Below are positions 23,533 through 35,053 of a stretch of 64,000 nt of DNA, one piece after another. The DNA is taken from NCBI GenBank assembly GCA_036346395.1, contig CM070605.1:3844001-3908000 (forward strand), given 5' to 3'. The first letter of the stretch is position 1; every line of letters begins with the position of its first letter. Position numbers and translations under genes: made by a program. Below the pieces are notes generated by a model. That model saw nothing but the letters and a program-made list of their open reading frames with translations, searched no databases and was not told where the DNA came from. This stretch comes from Hsuehochloa calcarea (taxonomy: Eukaryota; Streptophyta; Magnoliopsida; Poales; Poaceae).

Positions 23533-23649
23533 CGAGCAAGAGCGATTAAACTTCGTTGTCTTGCTCGCTCGCTCTCACTTCCCTCTGTTGATCCGCTGAC
23601 GGGGAAGGTTTAGCGTTATTAACCACTGTCATTTGCAGCCACATTAGCA

Positions 23650-25600
23650 GGTAATTATGTCTTTGTCTCTAAATTATTTATTAATTGTGTTGTTAGTAAA
23701 TAATTCGTAGTATTATTTTTGTACGTAGTTAGTTATCATTTTCCAGGCGTAGTTAAGTTGTTTTGGAATTATCGGAGTTAAATTAATGTTACATAATTAA
23801 TTAGTTATGAATCCGTAATTTGTAGTTAAGAAAATGTTATGCGATGCACACACTGCTGGCCATGCAAGCAAGTAGTTGCTACGTAATTTGTAGTTAAGAA
23901 AATGTTATGTGATGCACGCACTGCTGGCCATGCAAGCAAGTAGGTGCTCATTATTCATGTATGCATGCATTATGCAATCGACACACACGTATACAATTAA
24001 TATTTATTTAGCAAAGGGAAAGAACAGGGATTAACGTGTAAAATTATTGAGGCGTCGTTAATTAGTTACGGAATAACTAGTCGTAATTAATTAGTTTTAA
24101 ACAATTAGTTGAAGTTCATAATGTCAGCAAATAGAAAAATAAGAAAAAAAATAAAGTTTTAGTTCAGTGAAGATGTTACATGTATTCATTAAATATATCA
24201 TCCATTGTATGTGTATGACCATGCATGATTTATGGAACAATTTTAATTGTCAGTACATAACACATGTTCATTCGCAGTAACTAGTTAGCCCTAATTAATT
24301 TAGTCATATTTAAATAGCTGTATTTAATTTTATACTACTAAATTAATGTACATTAATTAGAGTACATGGAGTGGTATGTACCACAGTCGTGCGCCAGACT
24401 CACCCTTTCTCTATTGGAGCGCTCGGAGCAAGTGACGCACCACGAGAGCCTCTACCACTCGTTTGATCATCACCGCGCTTCGTAGTGTGATGACACTGTA
24501 AGACACTTACAACCTCTGGTCGTTTCATTTATGATATTTGTACTCTTCGTTACTGAATCTGTTATGTATGTCAATTCAGTTGGAGCAGGCACAGCGCATC
24601 GGAGACCACCATCCGCAGCCCAGACATAACACCGAAGCTGCTGAAAACTTTCAAGTACATCTTCGCGGAGTCGAAGAAAATAATAAAGAACTTGAGCTGC
24701 GGTCATCCAACAGACGATGTCCCGCGCATCGAGCACCAAGTGGGGAGGGGGACCGTGCTCACCCGCTAGGTTATCACGACCTAGCGAGTCTGGCCTGCAT
24801 CGTAGCGCTTCCTATCGGTCATCCGCGAGCCAGATCGGTGGAGAGGTAAGTTATTTACAAATGTACGTTATATCTTTTTGTTATGCCTTACGTTTCGCTA
24901 ACATCATGTCGTTCTCCCACCGCAGATCCGTTGGGGGTGCATCACTTGTGTCGTCCGCGTTCGGTACACAGACTAGCGTTCCCCCCTCGATCATCTGCAC
25001 TGCACATCCAAGAGGTATGAGATTCCCAGTTTACATCTAGAGTGTTTATTTTAACTAACATCATTCCGTCTTGCAGCCTTCGGTTGACCGTGGGGGTGAC
25101 GACCAGTTCACGTTCACCGATGATGACGATATGGGCCTCCCTGCTCCTACCATGGAGCAGTACAGGGCGCCATAGTTTGGACAATAGCAGCCATGGTTTG
25201 CAGCGTACACAGGGTAGAGCTCCTTCGGATTGGCTGGCACACCGTACGTCCAAGGCCAAAGCTCCTTCGAACGACCGGAGTTGTAGACATCGTACCTTGG
25301 GGGCGGAAAATTCGGGAGTGGATTTATACCATCCGCCATTCAAGAATTCATTACAGGTGGGCCCTAGTTCGCCGTGTCTCAGAAGGGGGACATCGATGCT
25401 CATCAGACTCACCTGAGTCAGCTTACTGGTGCACCTCCACCCACTCAACATACTCAACGGTCTTCGTATCCCCTCCGATTCGACACACACTTTCTGGACC
25501 TGCTGACGTATACCACAAGACATGCTCAACGCAAAATAAGGTTGCACGTGCACTGGCAAACGCAACAAGTAGAGAGCACTAGCTTATACGAGTGAGCTAT
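23650..25600 (+). pseudogene. Decayed spliced gene inside the MULE (possibly plant-mobile-domain type)
   Basis: An A/T-rich intron seems to run from 23650 to about 24357, followed by a segment reading YMEWYVPQSCARLTLS. Tryptophan-tyrosine motifs of this kind occur at the end of plant mobile domain (MAIN-like) proteins, which are known passengers of MULEs. Further exon-like blocks with GT...AG edges lie at about 24700-24846, 24925-25015 and 25078-25560. The last is Gln/Gly/Pro-rich (DDQFTFTDDDDMGLPAPTM, then stops) and includes DAHQTHLSQLTGAPPP. In-frame stops interrupt every reading. The family assignment is tentative; it could also be a transposase C-terminus. Confidence 0.4.
23814..23948. 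repeat. 68-bp tandem duplication in the MULE intron
   Basis: The block 23814-23881 is repeated at 23882-23948 with only a few substitutions. It contains CACTGCTGGCCATGCAAGCA. Confidence 0.9.
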
Positions 25601-25835
25601 ATTGTATACCGTGTTATGCGATTCCGTTTTGATATATTTGTATTCATATTTTGTTTTGCTATGTTTGTATGCAATATTTTGTATGTTATGTGTGTACTGT
25701 CGCGCTATAATGTATATTAATATTTTCAATCGAGTTGCAATATAGCTTTTTTTCCATACATAAAATTGACGACATTTCATAATGATTACAAGTATTACAT
25801 TTGTGTTGGAATTCATTGGAACTTTATGTGATTCC

Positions 25836-25975
25836 CAAACCCTAATTTTCAAGACCCTAATTCTGTTAGATATGATTAAGCCTATTCCGTTATAAGTACT
25901 TTGTGTGGGAATTTATGAAACCCTAATTTTTGAAACCTAAAATACAAATTTTTGAGACCTAAACCCTTCATTTTC
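25836..25975. repeat. Degenerate telomere-like (AAACCCTAA) patch
   Basis: AAACCCTAAT occurs near 25838 and 25918, with ACCCTAATT and AACCTAAA variants between and after them. These look like isolated telo-boxes, not a telomeric array. Confidence 0.45.
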
Positions 25976-26299
25976 GAGATAATTTCAGAACACATATAAA
26001 ATTATAGAAAAAAAGTACACAACTAAGTCCAATGTGTAAGTAGTCTTCAAAATAAATTTCATAATTTTTAGAGCTCATTTTCTATATTTAAAAATTCCTA
26101 CAAACAGTATACTTAAATAAATTTACGAGAAAAATTCAGAGCTCAAAAAACTATATAAAAAATTACACAAGCAAGTCTGCTATATTTAAAAAATACACAA
26201 ATAATTTTAGCATGTTTTGAATTCATGTGCTATATTTAAAAATTCATACTGACAACATTATCTAGGAGGAGAGAGAAAATATGGTCCTGTGAACCAAAC

Positions 26300-26469
26300 A
26301 CACACCGCACCGTGCCGTTTGGGCCCGCACAGCAACCCTGTGGGATTGGGTATTTGTTAGCACATCCGTCGTCCGCACGGTGACAGTGCAGTTCAGGGTG
26401 CTATTTTTGCAAATACAAGGCTACGACCGCGCTAATGCGTTCGGAAACGGCCAATACAGCCAAAAACTC
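26300..26469 (-). repeat. MULE right terminal inverted repeat
   Basis: This is the reverse-complement partner of 23005-23175. It is followed by the target duplication ATAAATTTG at 26470-26478. Confidence 0.8.
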
Positions 26470-26598
26470 ATAAATTTGTGCTCCTAGTACATATACAAGG
26501 TGAACTGTGAAGGTTTCGCATCAAATAGAAAATTCTCGGTATTCAAAAGATAGTCTCAGTGTAGCTCACTGGAGTGAACATACTTCATTTCATACAAG

Positions 26599-29500
26599 CT
26601 AAATGTTCAAAGGAACCACCTGCACCGGGTTCCCCTTGTCAACAACAAACGATCTAGTTACCTGTCCTGAAGGCGTCGCTACTTCCACCGTGTATGACCC
26701 ATGGTAGCCTCTGAATTTAAACTCCCCATGGTGATCGACGTTGCCATCTGTGTGAGTCAACCACTCTTGCTTCAGAGCAAGGTACCTTTTGCCAGCCTCA
26801 TTGATTGTTCCATCAGCATCAATCAGGTGAGCGTGTTCTCGAAACATAAACATCTCCCAGAATCCCCAGAGGATAATCCCCTCCACAGCAGGATGCGCGA
26901 ACGCTTCGCGGAGGAACACCTCCAGGTCATCAGCTCGAATGTGTTCATTCTCTGCCGTGACATCCAACTCAGTAATCCAAATTGGGAGACCCAGTATGCC
27001 GAGCTTGTCCAGGGAATCGCTTATGATTTCCCCCACTGGATGGCTGATATGACCTTGCACGCCAATCCCACCAACTGGAGCACCCCTTTCTTGGAGATCA
27101 GCAATCTGCTCAATGTACTTTTCTGGGGTAGATTTTGAATCGCATCCATCTTCCACATTGTAGTCGTTCACAAAGAGGACCGCTGAAGGATCAAGTTTAT
27201 GTGCTTCTCTGAACATGTGAGCTCTAATATCCCTTCCCAGTCTATCTTGATAGAAAGACCCATGAAGCATCTCGTTGTTTACATCATGATGTTTAAACCG
27301 ACCTTTGTACCTTGACAATAGGCCTTGCAAACGATTTTGTATGGCAGCCATCAGGTGGTGGCCATGCAATGATCGAAGCCATGGCTGGACTGCATCTTCC
27401 ACTTCCCAGAATAAGCAGTGACCACGAACTTGTATGTTATGTTTCCGGCAAAATTCAAGCAACTCATCAGAATCTTTGTAATTTAGTCTTCCTTGTTCAG
27501 CCTCTGTCCAGTACCACTTCAGTTCATTCTCAAATACAGCCCAGTTGAAGTTCTTCACGAAGAAATCAGCAAGATCCTCATTCTCAATGTTGCTTCTCCC
27601 TATGCATGATCCAAATGGAAAACTGTTCTCTGTCTGCTGTATCCTGATAGATGAATAAAAAAGATTTGCAGCATTTGATCCTTGGAACTTCAGAACGATA
27701 TCACGCTTCCTAACCTATCAGGGGGAAAAAGCAGGAAATTAAATTTAATATCTCACAAAATCATCAATATTATAAGCAATCAATGGATGCTGCACAGACG
27801 AAATGTTTCAGTTCAATACTTATTTTGAGGAAAAGGAGATCTTTATATGCTTCTGTAGGTACAGCAAACTGTCATTTTAACATGAAAAACATTGGGGGAA
27901 GTTCACCTTGTCTGATTTCTCCTTCAGATACTCAAATCGTGCTTTCCTATCGACTGCATAAATTCGGAAGCCCATAACTCTGAGATCAACATCTGGAGGA
28001 GGGCCCTGAACATATGCGGTGACTTTGGATGGCTGCTTTTCAAGCTTGAATGCTCCTTTGACTTCATACCATTGATCCCCATCAGCTTCCACTTGCCCAC
28101 CATTAACCCATTGGTGGTCAACAGCAAGACAAACATTTACATGGTAACGGCCATGTCCTCCCGACCCAGCACGTACCCAAGCAGAGACTCTGTAAGTGGT
28201 GTGCAGCCTTAGCTTGTCAGTTATCACCTGAGAAGGCCCCATCCACACATCACTGCGATTTGTGGCAAGGATATAAAGACCACTTATATGTTGCTGACTC
28301 GAGGGATCCTTCAAGATGGAAGATAGAATATGGGGTGATTCAGTTTGGATACTCAGTCGACATGACCCCATCGGACTCCACCCAGCAAGCCCGTGGGAGA
28401 AAGCGCTATTGTGTAACACATTAGCGCCATAGGAAACATTCTGCCATACAAGGAAAACATCCTTGAGTTAACAACAAAACATACTTGAATTAGAAAGGAC
28501 ACACTATAGCTTTCTATTTAGGACTATTTACTATCATGATTCATGATTGAGAAAGGTTTATGAAAACAACTATTTTTTGCACATGTTAAGATCATCTGAA
28601 CAAAAACTGTTGGGGCAGCAATTGCATGAAGCGATTAGCTTACCAACCTCAACTTCTGGGCATGGTGCAGCATGGAGTTTTCTTGCTGGAGATAGAACAA
28701 GGCCATCTACAAGAATGTCAATTCCTGCAGGTGGCCCCTCTATAAAAACAACAGCTTTGGAAAAGGGAGCATGAAGGAGGAACTTTCCTTTCAAATGTGT
28801 CCATTGCTTATCAGAAGCCTGGTTTCTTTGTTAATTAAAGAAAAATTAGTAAACTAGTATATCTAATGCTCCTAAAAAATAACATTGTCAACAGAGGGCA
28901 TAACCAATAAAATGAATATACTTACTTCGCAAGACAAACATATCGTTCACGGCCATATTCTTGTACCCACAAAGTAGCATGAACTTCAGTATCATTGGCA
29001 CTGCCAAAAATGCGAACAGGAGAACTAATCTCGTAAATAACTTTTCTCTGCACTCTGCCTGTGATATCTTGCTGGATGCCATTCCAATTGTGAACCCGTC
29101 CAGTTGCCGATGCAAAATAGCTGCCATTTAAGGGCTGAACATTCCCATATGCAGTGAACTCATGCCTACAGATATTACATCCTCTTCCAGACCAATTGTT
29201 TAAACCTTCTTCAAAGTGAGGATTCTTGATAATAGTCTCGATTCCACTTGGTACTTTTACTTCCTTTAAAATGAAAGATTAGCAGGTCATACGCATTGCA
29301 AAAATGATTAACAAGTCATAAGCATTGCAAAATGATTAACAAGTCATAAGCACCGCAAAAAATTATGTATGATTTTATATGGCATGAAGAGCAACAACAT
29401 ATCAGAAGATGGATATATTCGCTGCATACGATTATAAGGCTAAATGGGAAAAGCATGGATACTGAAATTTGTTAAAATTATTAGCTGAATACTAAAGTAT

Positions 29501-31446
29501 GCTTGATCTTTTGCACAAAAAATCTTGAACTTTAACTATTTTCCTAGAAGAGTTTCAAAACTCCACAACAGCTCAAGTGTAACATTCAGTAAATTCTAGC
29601 TGAACAATGAACATGAATTTGGTGTCTTTTTTGTTTCTTGATACTAGGGACAAATTTGAAAATGAAATTTTGCAGGTTCACATAACTTTATGTGAACTAC
29701 ATCCATGATTTTTTGTCATTTTTGAAACATTACATCATGGTGAAATTGCTAATAGGGGGCACGGGTTCCCATGGACACGAGTGAATTTCCCATTCTAGTT
29801 AGTGTTCGGTAAACTTCTAAGAAACATAAAACATGTTGTCAATTTGAATGGTTTATATGTTGTTCAGGAAAAGGTTATAAGAAATGCACATGGAAAAGCA
29901 CTCACCTTTAACTGCTTATGTTCAGAGCAAGTAATAGTAACAGAATCAATGATAAGATCCACTCCAGCAGGAGGTCCTTCCAAATAAAAGACCACACGTT
30001 TTGGCATATTTGTCAAAGAAAAAGAGCCTTCCAACTTCTCCCACTGTTCTTTTGAGGCTAACACACTGTCACATCAGGTTATATCATCAACTAGGGATGA
30101 TAAGGAAAGAATTTGGCTGTTGAACAACTTTAAAGAACAGTACCTTCCAACAGAACTGTAGTGTGTTGATTCATCCGGATTTTGCAACCTCAGGGTTGCC
30201 TTGACTTCAACTTTCCCATGGATATTCCCATAAACTCTCACATACGCTGAAACCGCATAAGCTGTACCAGTAGATACTCTATCTGTAATATCTTGTTCGA
30301 GACCTTGCCAGAATTCAGTTCTCTTTGAAACAACAGCATAATTCTCTCCTGAGTTCCCTCTAATACCATCAAGGAAACCAGACCATTGTGATGCCACATA
30401 TGCGTGGCAGCAGATAGGATGCCACAAATGAATGCCTTCGGAAAAATTACAATTTGAAATGATGTTTGCTGTGCCAGTTCCACCAATCAGTGAAGACACT
30501 GCCCTCTCTGTTTTCTGCAGAAATTTAAAGTAAAATGACAAGACACAATCTAATATCCAATTGGTCATATAGAACTAGCTGCTATTAAGCACCAAACACT
30601 AATATATAAGATGCCTCAACTACGGTGGCAATACTTCTAGTACATGTGCTGGAGGATTAAGCAAAATATGTCATGGTTGTAGGCCTCCAGCAATTAGTAT
30701 TAGCATATGATATTTCTTTCTTTCCAGGGCCATTCAGAAATGTGGTGCCAACAGATTAACATGTTATTAAATCAGAAACTGTATCACGATTCCCATTAGT
30801 AATACAAGATTGGTTCACACACATAAGCAGCATACGCAAGAGAGTTGACAACATACTTTGTAGGAGATGGTAACTGAATCTATGAGCAAGTCTACACCAG
30901 CAGGGGGGCCTTCAAGGTAGAACACCAAACGTCTTGGTAGAGTTGTTAGCTCAAATGAACCTTCCAACTTCTCCCATTGTTCTTGTGAGGCCAAAATCCT
31001 GGTCAAACAACTTCCTTTGATAAACCAATGATTCTGATATAGTATCATATAAGACACCAAACAGTACCTTCCAGTTGAAGTACCTTGCAACAGAACGATA
31101 GTTGATAGAAGAACCTCGCCTCGAGTTTTAGAGTGGCCTGAATTCCAACAGGCTCATAAAGTTCCCCATGAACTCTGACATAGGCAGCAACGATGTACTC
31201 AGTACAAAGAGTGATCTTTTCTGTTATGTCCTGCTCAAGCCCCTGCCAACTCTGTGTGCGGTGAGTAAGTACAGCATAATTTGACCCTGAATGTGGCCTT
31301 ATACCATAATGGTAACCTGATCCTTCTACAGCCACAAATGCATGGCAACTATTAGGATGCCACACATGTAGACCTTCAGAAAAATCATTGTTTGATAGAA
31401 TGTTCTCCATGACAACTTTGTCGGAAGCACCTTGCTCCTCTTCTCC
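26599..31446 (-). CDS. GH10 endo-1,4-beta-xylanase with four CBM22-type modules; frameshift in module 1, 5' end missing
   Basis: This is a plant cell-wall xylan hydrolase of glycoside hydrolase family 10. Exons inferred from GT/AG edges and phase are 31446-31084, 30998-30857, 30514-30144, 30065-29906, 29263-28926, 28825-28648, 28440-27907 and 27714-26599. The first six encode three carbohydrate-binding modules as exon pairs, each pair ending in a GPPAGVDL-type motif. The seventh encodes the fourth module. The last encodes the catalytic barrel, with acid/base Glu in HDVNNEMLHG, nucleophile Glu in WITELDV, and ILWGFWEM. The total is about 1,067 codons, in the range of multi-module plant GH10 enzymes. 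The first listed exon is one base too long: it is read in one frame to QATLKLE and in another for SSINYRSVA. No start exon was found, and a LINE lies just upstream. It may be a recent pseudogene or carry an assembly error. Confidence 0.9.
27715..27906 (-). other. Last intron of the xylanase gene
   Basis: The donor is AAG/GTGAAC after ...EKSDK and the acceptor TGATAG precedes VRKRD. The junction recreates the family motif KSDKVRKRDIVLKF, which confirms phase 0. Confidence 0.85.
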
Positions 31447-31504
31447 CTGCTCAGCATTGCATAGAAAATAAATTTTCACGTGTCAAGTCCAGCGTAATGA
31501 GTCA

Positions 31505-32800
31505 TGACAGATGATAGGAAATGAGAAGCCATGGTTGGCTAACAATATAGTATACATGTATAATATAAAAAAGAAGTGGACAAGGAAGAAACTGGACAGA
31601 ATTAGACGATCATTCCTTTGGAAGGGTTCGGAGCATGCAAATAGAGGACATTCCTTAGTCAAATGGGGGAGGGTCTCTCGACCAAAGAAGCTTGGCAGCT
31701 TAGGAATTTTCGACCTCTAGACATTTGGCCGAGCTTTAAGATTAAGATGGATGTGATATGAATGGAAGAATAACTCTAAACCTTGGGACGGAACGGAGGT
31801 TACTTGCGACGCAACTGATAAACAACTATTCTGTGCGACTACAGTTGTGTTGTTAGGAAATGGCCAAAAGGTGAAATTCTGGCATGATCATTGGCTATCA
31901 AACACGGCACCAAAATACATGGCACTGAACCTATTCAAAATGGCAACAAGAAAAAATAGATCGGTCTTCAAGGAACTGCAAAACAACAACTGGATCCGTT
32001 CGGTGAGATCTCTCAACAACTGCAGGAATTCATAGCCCTTTGGACCAAAATTCAGCATGTCAACCTCAATCCAAACAGCTAAGATGACATTGTCTAGACA
32101 CGTCGAACGGTGAATACTCTTCTAAATCAGCCTACCTAATGTAATTCCATGGCAGCACTCAATGTCCATATGGAAAGCTGATCTGGAAGGCTCAGACGGA
32201 GAACAAATATAAGTTTTTCGCTTGAACTTTAGGCCATGACAAAATCATAACGGTTGATAACTTAGCAAAGAGATGATGGCCACACCAATCTTTGTGTAGC
32301 CTTTGCAACCAAGCCCCGGAAACATCATCGCACCTATGCCTACCGTGCCTCTACGCAATTGAGACATGGTCTAGGGTGTTCAGTTTGACAAACTGCAACA
32401 TATTGAGCCGTGTACAATTTCAAAATTTCAGCAGCTTAATGGCATAGTGGCAACAAGCTAGCCAACAAATGCTGAAAGGGGAAAGAAAAAAAATTCAATG
32501 GAATAGTCATCTACATAGCTTGGAACATTTGGAAGGAGAGAAATAGGAGGATATTTCAAAATGTGGAAATGAACTCGCAGCAGCTCGCCTTCGAGATTAG
32601 AGAGGACATCCAACTCTAGGAGCAAGCTTTCCTTGATTAGTTTTCTCTTTCTAGTCGTACCCTGCGGCTCCAGTCGTGAGTATTTGGTGTACTTCGAGTA
32701 GCTGCGTTCCTTCTAGTTGTGTTTTTCCTCTTCCTTGTTAATTCTTGAACTTGCTTTATCCACTCTGTAATGAATTTAGCAGAGCTCCTGCCTTATCGTT

Positions 32801-32802
<2 letters not shown>
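31505..32802 (+). mobile_element. 5'-truncated LINE (non-LTR retrotransposon) remnant
   Basis: The plus strand at 31511-31720 reads WTRKKLDRIRRSFLWKG, then GHSLVKWGRVSRPKKLGSLG, the C-terminal tail of plant L1-type reverse transcriptases. Further on VVLLGNGQKVKFWHDHWL fits the same region. Near 32220-32390, LCSLCNQAPETSSHLC with AIETWSRV is the zf-RVT domain. Near 32510-32560 AWNIWKERNRRIFQN closes the protein. Stops and frameshifts are frequent. The fragment has lost its 5' two thirds and ends at an (AT)n tract instead of a poly(A) tail. Confidence 0.85.

Positions 32803-32854
<52 letters not shown>
32803..32854. repeat. (AT)26 microsatellite at the LINE 3' end
   Basis: An uninterrupted run of 26 AT units, probably grown from the LINE tail. 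Confidence 0.95.
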
Positions 32855-32855
<1 letters not shown>

Positions 32856-32858
<3 letters not shown>

Positions 32859-33416
32859 AACCACATTTACTCTAAAACTCTGGAAGTTTTTTTTGCAAAT
32901 ATAAGGGGAAAAATAAGAATATGTCTTCCCAATAAGCCACATCATCTTTTCTTTTGTTTGCTCTCCACAAAGGTGTGTTATCAAATTATTTTCTTATTTT
33001 GGCCCGTCTTCGTCAATGCTCCTGGTTGTAATTTGCATGGTTAGGCCACTCTTGCCTTTTCTGTCAATTTCTAAAGCTATTCCTTGCAAACAAGCAATTA
33101 AACTTCCAACATGATATGAAAAGAAAAGTTTTGAGCCCAACACCATCAATTTCTCACGAACATCCAATAACACAGGGGTTCACGTGTTTATTTCAAGTGC
33201 TGATGCGGAGGAAAAAACCTTTCTTCACTGTTGATTATCCTACCAATAAATCTTGCTATGTGTTTGGTGGTAGATGCACACTCAATGTTTGAAGCAATAA
33301 CTGAAGCTGCTAACACGTACTTGTATTAAACCCTAGGAACTTGGGGTACTAATTAGTGAAGAAATGAAGGATGGGTCTGCAAACAACTAATTTGTAAGGG
33401 TCGCACTACGGCTCGG
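32856..33416. other. Unassigned sequence upstream of the LINE
   Basis: About 560 bp with no recognisable repeat. It could hold the missing first exon or promoter of the minus-strand xylanase gene, displaced by the LINE, but I could not identify an ATG exon or a clear TATA box. Confidence 0.4.
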
Positions 33417-33466
33417 ATGTACGGGTGGGAGCCTCCCACCGTATGGTCCGAAATGCAATATTCCCG

Positions 33467-33553
33467 GACAACGGTTGCAACATCTCTAGACAACAGTTGC
33501 AGCATCACCAGACAACGTTTGCAACATCATCGGACAATGGTTGCAATATCACA
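33467..33553. repeat. 22-bp tandem repeat, four units
   Basis: Four consecutive 22-bp units each begin GACAAC/T and contain TTGCARCATC. GCAACAT motifs continue to about 33610 and again after the Copia D insertion at 42125-42200, so the array belongs to an older element split by Copia D. Confidence 0.85.
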
Positions 33554-33654
33554 AATCAAAACAAAGCATCTGGAGAAAAAAAACGTGTTGCAAATTTGCA
33601 ACATTGCTGTGAAAAGTATGTAATATTTTTTTTTTCTACAGATGCAATATTTTT

Positions 33655-33659
33655 TTGTA
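33655..33659. other. Left target duplication of Copia D
   Basis: TTGTA, repeated exactly at 42125-42129. Confidence 0.85.
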
Positions 33660-34097
33660 TGAAGAATCTAGACCCACAATTATGAATTAATGGAGTATTT
33701 TGGTGATTAATGACAAATCCATATATGAGACTAACACTTCTATTGATATACCTATTGTGTAGTCTTATTTGGATGAAAAGGTGAAAATCAAAGATGTATA
33801 CATTTGACATCAAATTCTTATATCTTGTTGCATTCCTCGGATCCAAAATATAGGTTGAACTCCACCAAAAGTCTAACTTGAATATGTGCATATGTTCTTT
33901 TTACACATTTGTGTATGCACACATTTAGGGGGAGTTCACTCTATGTTTTGTGGTTTCATTAGTATTGATCCATATTTCTTTATCCACATATACTTGAGAT
34001 CTCTACTTTGAAACATACCCTTGAGTATATAAAACTTGTGTAGTTCATATATACTCATATGTTCTTATATTCAATTATTTGTAATTGTGATGGTTGT

Positions 34098-34122
34098 CAT
34101 CAATTACCAAAGAGGGAAACAA
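34098..34122 (+). other. Internal end and polypurine tract of Copia D
   Basis: TCATCAATTACCAAAGAGGG followed by AAACAA directly precedes the 3' LTR start. Grass copia elements of the SIRE/Angela type usually have CACCAAAAAGGGGGAGA here. Confidence 0.65.
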
Positions 34123-34349
34123 TGAAGTATCTTGACCCACTATTATGAGTTAATGATATGTTGTGGTAATTAATGACAATCACATTGTGGAACTAACATT
34201 ATTTATGAGTTGGTGAAATAGGTTGAGTTCCATGATGACGATGACTTGGGATGACATCTTGAATTGATTGTCATCGAGTCAAGTGAAGGATGCATCATGT
34301 GTTGATGCTTATCAAGATCTCGAAGAGAAGATGATCATGAGTTGATAAT
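34123..34349 (+). repeat. Copia D 3' LTR, first part
   Basis: It starts TGAAGTATCTTGACCCAC, parallel to TGAAGAATCTAGACCCAC at 33660, and stops where Gypsy E begins. The LTR resumes at 40106. Confidence 0.8.
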
Positions 34350-35051
34350 TGTCGTAGAGGCGGCCCGGCGAAGCCCGCAGGACAGATCCCGCAACCCACG
34401 AGCACGAAGGCCCCCCTCCCCGGGGGGCGCCAGGTGTCCCTTCGGGGATGCTACGGAGATAATCCGGAGCCTCCCTGAAGGGTCTCTGGAGTCCCGCGAA
34501 GCCCGAAGCAGTGGGTCCTCTGGGGCTACCTCGGGGAAGATCCGGAGACCCTCCGAAGGGTCTCCGGAGTCCCGCAAGGCCCGAAGCAGTGGGCCCTTCT
34601 GGACCACCTCGGGGAAGAAGACCCAGAGCCCCTCCGAAGGGCCTCTGGAGTCTCCCGAGGCCCGAAGCAGCAGGTTCTCCGGGACCACACTGGGAGAAGC
34701 CCGAAGGCGGGGCACTTCGGACGCTGGTGGACCTGGTGCACCAGCCAGATAGACCAGGCCCAGGGAGACCCACTGTGAGCCGAAGCCTACGCGTAGACAG
34801 GGGAAAAGTCTCTGCAGCCCCTACGCATACATTACTTTTCTAGAGTTAGGTTAGTATTTTGTAAGTACTCTATTTTAGGAGGCTATAAATAGGCATCTGC
34901 CCCCCATGTAAAGGGCAAATCTAGTTTTTTTGGAGCAATCAATACATACATTTTCATGAAAACTGGTCCCTTCTCCTTAGAACTCTTGATCCCTCTGAGT
35001 GTACCAGGGGGTCCGCTTCTCTTACTGTCTAGCCTTCTTTTTGCTACGACA
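34350..35051 (+). repeat. Gypsy E 5' LTR (702 bp)
   Basis: The LTR contains three tandem units of about 80 bp (34463-34710) with the shared phrase GAAGGGTCTCTGGAGTC. A TATA-like CTATAAATAGGC is at 34883-34894. It ends TTTTTGCTACGACA. The 3' LTR has only two of the 80-bp units. Confidence 0.9.
34463..34710. repeat. Three ~80-bp tandem units in Gypsy E 5' LTR
   Basis: Each unit holds GAAGGGYCTCTGGAGTC, then a GAAGCAG and a GGGGAAGA-like stretch. Two units remain in the 3' LTR at about 39635-39790, which accounts for most of the 100-bp length difference. Confidence 0.85.
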
Positions 35052-35053
35052 GT

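Larger units (their letters stand above)
23005..26469 (+). mobile_element. MULE-like DNA transposon with gene remnant
   Basis: A 3,465-bp element has long terminal inverted repeats. The left end begins GAGTTTTTGACTATACTGG. The right end, read on the minus strand, begins GAGTTTTTGGCTGTATTGG. Similarity continues for about 170 bp, through GTGCGGACGACGGATGTGCT on both sides. A 9-bp target duplication with one mismatch flanks it. Inside is a plus-strand gene-like unit with TATA box, A/T-rich intron and decayed exons. No intact transposase is visible, so it is probably non-autonomous now. It ends only 130 bp from the stop codon of the xylanase gene. Confidence 0.8.

Noticed and set aside
28638..28644. 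Alternative donor GTAAGC for the xylanase exon ending at 28648
   Set aside because: It scores better as a donor but shifts the phase of the next exon. GAG/GTTGGT at 28648 keeps the frame (…CPEVE joined to NVSYG).
31068..31072. Alternative donor GGAAG/GTACTG for the first xylanase exon
   Set aside because: Using it does not restore the reading frame and adds residues not found in the sister modules. GCAAG/GTACTT at 31084 matches them.
33417..33685. Small open frames over the 22-bp tandem repeat
   Set aside because: 22 is not a multiple of three, the frames simply read through the repeat, and no coding signature is present.
34312..34843. Repetitive Gly/Pro/Ser-rich open frames on both strands
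   Set aside because: They are translations of the ~80-bp tandem units in the Gypsy E LTR, not genes.
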